From Patescibacteria group bacterium UBA2193 (GTDB lineage: Bacteria > Patescibacteriota > Minisyncoccia > Moranbacterales > DUUL01), in contig DCVH01000053.1 in NCBI GenBank assembly GCA_002327335.1, forward strand, positions 1 through 14,627: 14,627 nucleotides of DNA, given 5' to 3'. Shown in pieces: positions 7,163 to 13,293 of this stretch. The first letter of the stretch is position 1. Each line of letters starts with the position of its first letter. The notes under the pieces are model-generated. The model saw only the letters and a program-made list of their open reading frames with translations. It was not told the DNA's origin and did no database searches. A program made the position numbers and the translations under genes.

Positions 7163-7164
7163 AT

Positions 7165-9327
7165 ATGAGAAATAATGAAACAGGAAAACTTAATATGGTT
7201 TCTCCAAAAGGAAAAATGCCGGCAGACAAAAAAGAAAAAGCGGGTGATTTCAGCGAGGGGAAAAATGCACCTATAACAGAAACAGAAAATTCGGTGACCT
7301 ATCTCGGCGTGGAACTTCCCAAAGGCAAGGGTGGGGAATTTTGTCCTAAAAAAGAAAATTATGGACATTATATCAATGATGAATTTTCCTTGGAACTGCA
7401 GAAAAAAATTGCCACAGCTTTCAAATTGGATCAGGCTATTTTGATTGAAGGAGGAACGAGCATTGGGAAAACTACAACGGTCAAAAAAATGTGCGCTGAT
7501 CTTGGCTGGGAAGTGTATTATAAAAATTTGAACGGAGCGACTGACGTGGAAGATATGATGGGACGATATATCCCCAATCCCGAGAGAAAAACTGCCAATG
7601 AGCCGGAATATAAATGGGCGGATGGCCCCGTAACGCAAGGACTCCGAAAAGAAGATGAAAAAATAAAAGTGATAATTTTAGACGAATATAATTCTGCTAA
7701 TCCAAATATTGTCATTCGTCTGCATGAAGTTTTGGACGAATTGGAAAAAAATGGAGAAGTTGTTTTGGCGGAAGACGCTTCAGAAAGAGTGAAAGTGGAT
7801 AAATCAAAAACAAAAATCATTGCGCTCACTAATCCTCCTGGGAAAGGTTATCTTGACCGCCAACCACTTGACCCAGCTCAACTTCGAAGATGGGTATATC
7901 AAAAAGAAGTGACGGAATTGCCGAAAGAAACTTTTTCCGGATCGGTGGATATGATGTTTCATTTGAAACCAGAAGTCAAGGAATTTAATTTGGAAAAGTT
8001 TTTGAATTCCAATGAGAATGAAATTCCCATCGGAGAGTTGCGAGAAATTCCTGGCATGACAGAAATGGTGGAAAAATACAAGGAATTCCATCAGGCTACC
8101 AAAGAACTTTTGAAAAATAGAAGTATCGCTCAAGATCAACCGCAAGCTTTTATGTATGACGACCGCATGGAACCTCAAAGGGTTTTGAAATTTATTCAAA
8201 ATTTCTATCGAGGCGATATCAATGCTGTTTGGAAAGAAGCTCTGAAATATTTTTATGTCAACAAATTGGAAGATAAAACAGACCGACAAAAATTGTTTGA
8301 ACTAATCAACGCCATTGAATATGCGCAACCCGTAGAATCAAAAAGAAAAGGTGTGGATCGGGAAAAAAAGAGCAAACCCAAAGAAAGCCCAGAAAAAACA
8401 CCGGAAGAATTAGAAAAAGAAAAAACTTTGGCAGAAATTGAAAAAGTGAGAAAAAGAATTGAGGGAAGCCCAAAAGTGCCAGATGGATTTTTGGAAGAAA
8501 AAAGAGAAGAATTGAGTGGAGAATTATCAGAACAAATCAAAATCGCTAAGGAAATTTTTGGTGAAAAGGATGTTTTGGGGGTTGAAGAAATTGAAAAAGC
8601 TTTTAGTATTAAAGTTGGAAGGAAAGATGTGCCAAAAATTCCATTTTCCAAAGAGGATTTGGAAAAGGCCAAGGAGTTGGGACAATTTTTGATTCTGAGA
8701 GTGAACAAAGATCGCTCGGGCAATCCATTGACGATGGCAAGGACAAAAGAAATGTTATCTGATGAGTTTACTCGAGAAAAAAAAGGAAAAATAACAATGA
8801 GTGATTCATACAGCAAAGAATTTTGGGAGGATGACCCAATAGCAATGAGGTGGGCGTTGGTTTCCAAGGAGGTAATTCCCGATTCAACTAGCAAAAATTA
8901 TTTCGAACAAACTGAAGAAGTAGTTAAATATATAAGAAAGGAAAAACTAATTTCTCCGGAATATCAAGAAGCAATTGAGGAATTTGAGGATTATGCCAAA
9001 TTTAAATTTTCTGGCAAAACTAAAGAAGAAATTAGCAAGCTTCTAGGTGGCTCTAGTTGGGAGAAATACGCCCAAGAATTATCTGAGCTAAAAATAAATA
9101 AAATTTCTCGACACACGCCAGCCGAATTTCTATATGACATCCTGGCTTATTTTCAGAAAAATGGAGAAAGGCTTTATGAGAATATGTACATCTGGACTTC
9201 GCGCCGTGATTCTTCTGGCAAGCTCGTGTATGTTGGTTACTTTGATTCTGATGGTGTTTCTGTCAATAGTACTCAGCCTGACTATTCCCATGGCCATCTG
9301 GGCGTGGCTTTTTCCTGCAGTCTTTGA
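7165..9327 (+). CDS. MoxR-like AAA+ ATPase fused to a DGR target (variable) domain
   Basis: The ATG at 7165 (720 residues) is preferred; an in-frame TTG at 7150 overlaps the previous gene. The N-terminal half is a MoxR-type AAA+ ATPase with Walker A GGTSIGKT (96-103), Walker B VIILDE (169-174) and sensor-1 Asn223 in LTNP. The paired Arg241/Arg242 in LRRW are candidate arginine fingers. After a charged linker (~385-450), residues 456-720 are homologous to DGR target 1. The final W677 to L720 is the diversified segment. Template Asn codons have become Tyr689, Tyr692, Ser699, Thr703, His709 and His711, with Asn701 unchanged and template Asp now Gly710. MoxR ATPases remodel partner complexes with VWA proteins, and one is encoded at the head of this operon. 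There is no signal peptide. A DGR-diversified domain on a MoxR ATPase is the striking feature. Confidence 0.88.
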   Translation: MRNNETGKLNMVSPKGKMPADKKEKAGDFSEGKNAPITETENSVTYLGVELPKGKGGEFCPKKENYGHYINDEFSLELQKKIATAFKLDQAILIEGGTSIGKTTTVKKMCADLGWEVYYKNLNGATDVEDMMGRYIPNPERKTANEPEYKWADGPVTQGLRKEDEKIKVIILDEYNSANPNIVIRLHEVLDELEKNGEVVLAEDASERVKVDKSKTKIIALTNPPGKGYLDRQPLDPAQLRRWVYQKEVTELPKETFSGSVDMMFHLKPEVKEFNLEKFLNSNENEIPIGELREIPGMTEMVEKYKEFHQATKELLKNRSIAQDQPQAFMYDDRMEPQRVLKFIQNFYRGDINAVWKEALKYFYVNKLEDKTDRQKLFELINAIEYAQPVESKRKGVDREKKSKPKESPEKTPEELEKEKTLAEIEKVRKRIEGSPKVPDGFLEEKREELSGELSEQIKIAKEIFGEKDVLGVEEIEKAFSIKVGRKDVPKIPFSKEDLEKAKELGQFLILRVNKDRSGNPLTMARTKEMLSDEFTREKKGKITMSDSYSKEFWEDDPIAMRWALVSKEVIPDSTSKNYFEQTEEVVKYIRKEKLISPEYQEAIEEFEDYAKFKFSGKTKEEISKLLGGSSWEKYAQELSELKINKISRHTPAEFLYDILAYFQKNGERLYENMYIWTSRRDSSGKLVYVGYFDSDGVSVNSTQPDYSHGHLGVAFSCSL
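9193..9326 (+). repeat. DGR variable repeat VR2
   Basis: The core, 9200-9326, aligns without gaps to TR 9613-9739. There are 11 differences: 9 at TR adenines and two others (G to T before the Ser699 codon, and C to T near the 3' end). Excluding the A to C shared with VR1, the adenine changes are three A to T, four A to C and one A to G. The 5' edge may extend to the TGG codon starting at 9193. Confidence 0.93.
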
Positions 9328-9374
9328 AAATTTGGTATTTGATTTTTGATAATTTGATCCCGCCGTAGGCGGGA
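9327..9374 (+). repeat. VR2 3' flank with hairpin, identical to VR1 3' flank
   Basis: The sequence is identical to 6681-6728 over 48 nt, including the perfect hairpin TCCCGCCGTAGGCGGGA (9358-9374). Similarity ends immediately after the hairpin. It is candidate DGR target-site DNA structure, or a genomic palindrome carried along with a duplicated target-gene end. Confidence 0.7.
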
Positions 9375-9401
9375 TGCGAGATTTTAGGAATTAGAGATAA
9401 A

Positions 9402-9427
9402 TTGGATATCCATTAATCTTTTATAAT
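9402..9427 (+). promoter_or_regulatory. Candidate promoter for the TR transcript
   Basis: A perfect TATAAT (9422-9427) lies 16 nt before the ATG at 9443. The best upstream box, TTGGAT (9402-9407), is only 14 nt away, which is short. If real, it would drive the small ORF and TR RNA. Confidence 0.3.
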
Positions 9428-9442
9428 TTGTATAAAAAGTTC

Positions 9443-9607
9443 ATGGCTAATGAAGGTATGTTTACGAATATGCCTCGCCAATATCAAAAAGACTGCTTAT
9501 ATTCTTTTGGAACGGATGAGAAATTAGTCCGTCGCATATTTATACAAACAAAACCTGCTTTCTTCGAGAAAGTACGAATTGTTGTTGCCTTAGATGGAAG
9601 AATATAA
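9443..9607 (+). CDS. Small ORF immediately upstream of the DGR template repeat
   Basis: This is an uninterrupted 54-codon frame beginning MANEGMFTNMPRQYQKDCLY and ending VVALDGRI. Its stop codon (9605-9607) falls at the 5' edge of the TR homology. The composition looks protein-like (mixed acidic, basic and aromatic residues, with a predicted strand EKVRIVVALDG), and an AT-rich TATAAT box precedes it. I do not recognise the family. It may be a small DGR-associated protein, a remnant of an older target or accessory gene, or a chance frame within the 5' part of the TR RNA. Confidence 0.4.
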   Translation: MANEGMFTNMPRQYQKDCLYSFGTDEKLVRRIFIQTKPAFFEKVRIVVALDGRI

Positions 9608-9739
9608 AAAGACGCGCCGTGATTCTTCTGGCAAGCTCGTGAATGTTGGTAACTTTGATTCTGATGGTGTGAATGTCAATAGTAATCAGCCTGACTATTC
9701 CAATGACAATCTGGGCGTGGCTTTTTCCCGAAGTCTTTG
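9606..9739 (+). repeat. DGR template repeat (TR)
   Basis: The core 127 bp (9613-9739) is the shared ancestor-like sequence of VR1 and VR2. It contains 26 adenines. In the VR reading frame it has seven Asn codons (six AAT, one AAC), and every one is altered in at least one VR, six in each. The 5' extension AAAAAGACG (9608-9616) corresponds to TGGACTTCG in both VRs. The TR is on the same strand as the targets and RT, not inside a convincing gene, and 18 nt from the avd stop on the other strand. It lacks the GC hairpin flank of the VRs, which fits a donor rather than a recipient. Confidence 0.93.
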
Positions 9740-9784
9740 CCGAAGACTCGATTTTTTTCAAAAAGTCGGGTCGTTTGGTTTTTT
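9732..9784 (+). terminator. Structured 3' edge of TR: competing hairpins, possible terminator
   Basis: AGTCTT (9732-9737) can pair with AAGACT (9743-9748) and is followed by CGATTTTTTT. Alternatively, GACTCGATTTTT from 9745 can pair with the segment ending GTCGGGTC at 9772 (about 12 bp with two G-U pairs), followed by GTTTGGTTTTTT. The two folds share 9745-9748 and exclude each other. They may be a plus-strand terminator or part of the TR RNA fold needed for cDNA priming. The region overlaps the 3' end of avd. Confidence 0.35.
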
Positions 9785-10132
9785 GGGATTGAGAATGCTT
9801 TTTATCCAGCCGCCTAACATTCTTCCAATTTCTTCTAAACTTTCCTGTAATGCAAGATATTTTTTCTGATCTATCGCCTGAACATCATAGCAAATGCGAA
9901 CAATTGTTTGTAAAATTTTAAGTTTCAAATCAATTTCATTTAGAAATGGAATTTTTTGGGAATCAAGTCTGGAATTGGCTAAAAACAACAATTCCAAAAT
10001 TTCCAGTGTAGCATTTTCACATTTTTGTCCTATGGTGAAACGATCTTTTTTGGGAAATGTGGCAATGCAAGAATATAAGAGAATATAAAATTTATAAGTT
10101 TTGTATATGATGGGTGGATTATTATGATACAT
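9758..10132 (-). CDS. avd: Avd, DGR accessory variability determinant (four-helix bundle)
   Basis: This 124-residue basic helical protein matches the Avd family. The first helix, with IYKTYKFYILLYSCI, leads into FPKKDRFTIGQKC, the FPK-X-X-R-[FY]-X-[LI]-G signature of Avd. The helices LEILELLFLANSRLD, LKLKILQTIVRICYDV and ESLEEIGRMLGGWIKS follow. Avd forms a pentameric barrel that binds the DGR RT and TR RNA and is needed for mutagenic homing. The ATG at 10132 gives the expected length, and no later Met, Val or Leu start is available before the signature. It is on the strand opposite to the TR and RT, occupies almost all of the TR-RT spacer, and overlaps the RT start region head-to-head by 9 nt (10124-10132). 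Either transcript would therefore be antisense to the other. Confidence 0.87.
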   Translation of the reverse strand: MYHNNPPIIYKTYKFYILLYSCIATFPKKDRFTIGQKCENATLEILELLFLANSRLDSQKIPFLNEIDLKLKILQTIVRICYDVQAIDQKKYLALQESLEEIGRMLGGWIKSILNPKKPNDPTF

Positions 10133-10963
10133 AAGAATGATGTTAAAAATAAAAAGATTCTTTTTGATTTGGCTACTTGCTTGGAGGGATTGTTTTCAGC
10201 TTGGGACGGATTCAAGCGTGGAAAGGAAGGCAGGCTGGATGTTCAAAAGTTCTTTCTTGATTTGGAAAGAAATATTTTTGATCTCTACGAAAAGGTGAAA
10301 AGCGGAACTTATCAACACTGCGCTTATACATCCTTTTTGGTTTGTGATCCGAAACTTCGTAATATCAACAAGGCCGAGGTTGTTGACAGGGTCATGCATC
10401 ATTCGATAGTGAAACATATCGAACCGCTGTTTGAAAAGAGCTTTATTTTTGACTCATACTCATCGAGAATCGGAAAAGGAACTCATAGGGGAGTGGAAAG
10501 ACTGAAAAGTTTTTGTCTGAAATTAACGAGAAACAATACTAGGACTGCATGGGCCTTGAAATGCGATGTCAGAAAATTTTTTGATTCTGTGGATCATGAT
10601 ATCCTAATATCTATACTTCGAGATAAAATCAGAGACGAGAAACTGATGGAAATCATCGAAAAAATAATCCGCAGTTACGAAACCTTGCCAGGAAAGGGAA
10701 TTCCTCTCGGCAATTTAACCAGTCAAATTTTCTCCAACATCTATCTCGACAAGCTTGATCAGTTTATGAAAAGGAATTTAAGAACCAAATATTATTTGCG
10801 GTATGCCGATGATTTCATAATTTTGGATGTGGAAAAAGAACGATTGGAAAAGCTGGTGCCAATACTGAATGATTTTTTGGAGCGGGATTTGAAATTGCAA
10901 TTGCATCCAAATAAACTGATAATAAGAAAAATTCATAGCGGAATAGATTTTTGGGTTATATAG
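10124..10963 (+). CDS. DGR reverse transcriptase, catalytic part (frame broken near C-terminus)
   Basis: These 279 residues carry RT motifs typical of DGR enzymes. The N-terminal helix pair has CLEGLFSAWDGFKRGK, followed by SYSSRIGKGTHRG (111-123), motif A KCDVRKFFDSVDH (~146-158), the DGR-style GIPLGNLTSQ (192-201) and catalytic YADD (227-230). The enzyme copies TR RNA into adenine-mutated cDNA that replaces the VRs. The start at 10124 has GGGTGG at a good Shine-Dalgarno distance. The frame stops after GIDFWVI at 10963, whereas RTs of this class continue GIDFLGY. That continuation is found in the -1 frame from 10951. One extra T in the T-run 10948-10952 would restore a ~360-residue protein of normal DGR RT size. 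All catalytic motifs precede the break. Confidence 0.88.
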   Translation: MIHKNDVKNKKILFDLATCLEGLFSAWDGFKRGKEGRLDVQKFFLDLERNIFDLYEKVKSGTYQHCAYTSFLVCDPKLRNINKAEVVDRVMHHSIVKHIEPLFEKSFIFDSYSSRIGKGTHRGVERLKSFCLKLTRNNTRTAWALKCDVRKFFDSVDHDILISILRDKIRDEKLMEIIEKIIRSYETLPGKGIPLGNLTSQIFSNIYLDKLDQFMKRNLRTKYYLRYADDFIILDVEKERLEKLVPILNDFLERDLKLQLHPNKLIIRKIHSGIDFWVI

Positions 10964-11208
10964 CATATCCTACGCACATAATACTTCGAACTAAAACAAA
11001 AAGAAGAATGCTTCGAAAAATAGCGGACAAGAAAAGAGAATTGGATGCAGGGATAATAAGCGCCGAAACTTTTGATAATACCCTTCAGTCCTATCTGGGC
11101 ATGCTGACTCATTGCAGGAGCGAGGGAATTAGAAATGAAGTCGACAGAATCACTGATGACTGGTGCTACCTGAATTTCATCGTTGAAGCTTCTTATGATT
11201 TTTTTTAA
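10951..11208 (+). CDS. DGR reverse transcriptase, C-terminal (thumb) part in the -1 frame
   Basis: This frame opens with LGYIAYPTHIILRTKTKRRM and continues IADKKRELDAGIISAETFD, then LQSYLGMLTHC. That is the standard C-terminal thumb and tail of DGR and group-II-related RTs (FLGY, RTKTKRRM, SYLGxLxH). It lacks its own credible start; the TTG at 10951 is within the expected FLGY motif. It is therefore the second half of the RT gene starting at 10124, separated by a one-base deletion or a frameshift site in a run of five Ts. Whether it is made by programmed -1 frameshifting, is a pseudogene remnant, or reflects a sequencing error cannot be told from the sequence. Confidence 0.85.
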   Translation: MGYIAYPTHIILRTKTKRRMLRKIADKKRELDAGIISAETFDNTLQSYLGMLTHCRSEGIRNEVDRITDDWCYLNFIVEASYDFF

Positions 11209-11340
11209 TTATGTTTCAAAGATTCCTCGTTGGCTCTGGTGTTTTGGGCGAAGGACTTTTAAAAAATGAAAAACTCTTCACTGGCGATGATCATTTTGTG
11301 TTACTCGTATACATCTAGCCAATAAATTTTTTATGACAAA

Positions 11341-12915
11341 TTATTTCATTAAATCAATCAGGCTCTCGCAGTTTATTCGGGGATCTTTTTCGATGTTCAT
11401 CAGTTCCAGAACAGTCGGGGCGAGATCGCAGAGCATTCCGCCAGTTTCAATTTCCGGTTCCATTGGCAACGGGTCCTTTCTTTTGTTTTCTGGGGTGACG
11501 AGCCAGCAAGGAACGGGGTTATTGGAATGTTCGGTTAGTTTTTCTCCGTTTCGGATATCAATCATTTCTTCGGCGTTTCCATGATCAGCAGTGATGAGGA
11601 GACAACCGTTTTTGCTCAAAACCGCATTGATAATTTTTTCAAGACATCCATCAACAACTTCAACTGCTTTCGTTGCAGCTTGAAGATTTCCGGTATGCCC
11701 AACCATGTCAGGGTTGGCAAAATTGATCAAAATGAAATCGAATTTATTTTTCTCAACTTCTGTTAGAACTTTTTCAGTGATTTCCGGAGCACTCATTTCC
11801 GGAACGGTGTCATAGGAGGGAGCATTTTTTGAAGGGACCAAAATCCTTTCTTCTCCTGGAAATGGTTTTTCTTCGCCAACATTGAAAAAATAGGTAACGT
11901 GAGCATATTTTTCTGTTTCCGCAATTCGCAATTGCTTTTTCTTGTTTTCTGAAATAATTCTGCCCAAGCAGGTCGAAGGATTTTCTGGAGGAAAGGCAAC
12001 ATCCATATCAAGTCCAGCCATATATTCGGTCATGGCAGTGAAATGGATTTTTGGAATTTCGATTTTGAATTTTTCTTTTCTGATTTTCTCATCAACAAAG
12101 GCTTGTGAAAATTGAATGGCACGATCTTTGCGAAAGTTGAAAAAAATTATTTCATCACCAGTTGATATTTTCGCTACAGGGACTCCACTGTCATCGGTCA
12201 AGACGACAGGCTCAAGGTGTTCATCATCCAAGTCTCGGTCGTATTGATTTTTAATGGCTGTTGCGGGATCCTTTTCCAGGATTCCTTGTCCATTAACCAT
12301 TGCATCAAGTGATTTTTCCAAGCGATCAAAGTTATTGTTTCGATCCATTGTGAAATATCTTCCGGAGATGGTGGCAATCTTTCCAACTCCGAGTTGTTTG
12401 ATTTTTTCTTGGATTTTTTCAATGTATCCTTTGGCTATCTTGGGGGGAGTGTCTCGCCCGTCAGTGATGGCATGAATAAAAACCTTTTCTATTTGCTGTT
12501 CCTTGGCAAGTTCCATAAGAGCAAAAAGATGGTTGATGTCGGAATGAACACCCCCGTCGCTTGTTAGGCCGATTAGATGCAAGGAGGAATTTTTTTCTTT
12601 AGCGGTGTTGATTGCTTTTAAAAACGCTTCATTTTCAAAAAAAGAATTGTCTTCGATAGACAGGGTGATTCTTGGAAGACTTTGATAGATGATTTGTCCG
12701 GCACCCATAGACTGATGACCCACTTCAGAATTGCCTTCTTCTCCCCAAGGAAGACCAACGGATATTCCGGAAGCTTGCAAAAATGTTTTTGGATAGTATT
12801 GATTGAGCATTTTGATGGTTGGAAGATTGGCTTTTCTGATGGCATTTCCAGCGATTTCGGTGCTTTCACCCCATCCGTCCAAAACAATCATGACAACCGG
12901 TTTGAATTTATTCAT
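11341..12915 (-). CDS. gpmI: 2,3-bisphosphoglycerate-independent phosphoglycerate mutase
   Basis: This enzyme interconverts 3- and 2-phosphoglycerate in glycolysis using two metal ions and a phosphoserine intermediate, in the cytoplasm. The 524-residue length is close to the usual ~510. Visible motifs are VLDGWG (metal ligand Asp13), GNSEVGH with nucleophile Ser63, HAITDGRDTPP, FRKDRA, INFANPDMVGHTGN, ITADHGNAEEM and EHSNNPVP. Together these cover the substrate loop and both metal sites of the alkaline-phosphatase-like fold. It is transcribed toward the DGR and divergently from rny. The ATG at 12915 is preceded by a promoter at 12957-12984. Nothing is unusual apart from the location next to the retroelement. 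Confidence 0.95.
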   Translation of the reverse strand: MNKFKPVVMIVLDGWGESTEIAGNAIRKANLPTIKMLNQYYPKTFLQASGISVGLPWGEEGNSEVGHQSMGAGQIIYQSLPRITLSIEDNSFFENEAFLKAINTAKEKNSSLHLIGLTSDGGVHSDINHLFALMELAKEQQIEKVFIHAITDGRDTPPKIAKGYIEKIQEKIKQLGVGKIATISGRYFTMDRNNNFDRLEKSLDAMVNGQGILEKDPATAIKNQYDRDLDDEHLEPVVLTDDSGVPVAKISTGDEIIFFNFRKDRAIQFSQAFVDEKIRKEKFKIEIPKIHFTAMTEYMAGLDMDVAFPPENPSTCLGRIISENKKKQLRIAETEKYAHVTYFFNVGEEKPFPGEERILVPSKNAPSYDTVPEMSAPEITEKVLTEVEKNKFDFILINFANPDMVGHTGNLQAATKAVEVVDGCLEKIINAVLSKNGCLLITADHGNAEEMIDIRNGEKLTEHSNNPVPCWLVTPENKRKDPLPMEPEIETGGMLCDLAPTVLELMNIEKDPRINCESLIDLMK

Positions 12916-12956
12916 AATATTTTTTGTATTATCTTAAAATGAATCATTATGAACTT

Positions 12957-12984
12957 ATTCTACCATTATTAATAGTTTTGACAA
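12957..12984 (-). promoter_or_regulatory. Promoter for gpmI
   Basis: On the minus strand TTGTCA (12984-12979) is followed after 16 nt by TAGAAT (12962-12957), about 40 nt upstream of the gpmI ATG. It resembles a sigma-70-type promoter. The -35 box overlaps that of the divergent rny promoter. Confidence 0.5.
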
Positions 12985-13006
12985 TTTTACCCGAAAGAGC
13001 TAGAAT
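12978..13006 (+). promoter_or_regulatory. Promoter for rny
   Basis: Consensus TTGACA (12978-12983), an ideal 17-nt spacer and TAGAAT (13001-13006) form the best sigma-70-like promoter I found in the window. It would give a leader of about 280 nt before the rny ATG. Confidence 0.6.
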
Positions 13007-13012
13007 AGCAGA

Positions 13013-13293
13013 AGAGTTTTATGTGTAATAAAACTTGAATAATAATAGTTTAAGAGCCATTGGTTGCAAAAGAGACGGATCTTAAATTTAACAAAACAAC
13101 TAATCACAATAAAGATGTCGATTAATATTTTCCAAAAAGTTATTTTTCAGTCGGGAACGTTATAGATGGCTTTGGAAAAATAAAACTAAAATTGGGTTAG
13201 ATTCTTCTTCTTAAATATACGTTAGACAAAAAAACAAGAAAAGATCGTTAAATTTTGTTAGTTTCGTTTTGCAGCAGATTGGCATGTAACAAT
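13013..13293 (+). other. Long 5' leader of rny (no gene seen)
   Basis: This AT-rich stretch holds no convincing gene; the longest ATG frame I examined (13115) is only 16 codons. It contains two overlapping inverted repeats: TTTTCCAAA (13128-13136) with TTTGGAAAA (13171-13179), and TTATTTTTC (13140-13148) with GAAAAATAA (13175-13183). The 3' arms overlap, so the hairpins are mutually exclusive. I recognise no known riboswitch or ncRNA. Confidence 0.3.

Larger units (their letters stand above)
6547..11208 (+). mobile_element. Diversity-generating retroelement with two target genes
   Basis: The element comprises VR1, VR2, the TR, avd and the RT described separately. The order is target 1 (VR1), small gene, ATPase-target 2 (VR2), TR, avd (reverse strand), RT. 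It has no transposase or integrase and no visible terminal repeats, as expected for a DGR, which moves sequence only from TR to VR. Boundaries given are first VR to last RT codon. Confidence 0.9.

Noticed and set aside
7150..7164. TTG start for the ATPase-target fusion
   Set aside because: It overlaps the preceding gene's last codons; the ATG at 7165 follows that stop by 2 nt and loses no domain sequence.
8253..8894. 213-codon frame on the minus strand
   Set aside because: It is antisense to the ATPase-target gene, Ser/Phe/Leu-rich as expected from the complement of Glu/Lys-rich coding, with no family features. Similar frames at 3508-4071 and 7057-7638 were rejected for the same reason.
9594..9869. 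An open frame running through the TR and beyond (MEEYKKTRRDSSG onward)
   Set aside because: It is the TR read in the VR frame plus the antisense strand of avd. A TR is a template RNA and need not be translated, and the frame has no N-terminal domain.
11211..11321. 36-codon frame after the RT (MFQRFLVGSGVLGEGLL onward)
   Set aside because: Too short, no recognisable family, no clear start signals. The 132-nt gap 11209-11340 otherwise shows nothing I can name.
13115..13165. 16-codon ATG frame in the rny leader as a leader peptide
   Set aside because: No Shine-Dalgarno and no regulatory codon run.
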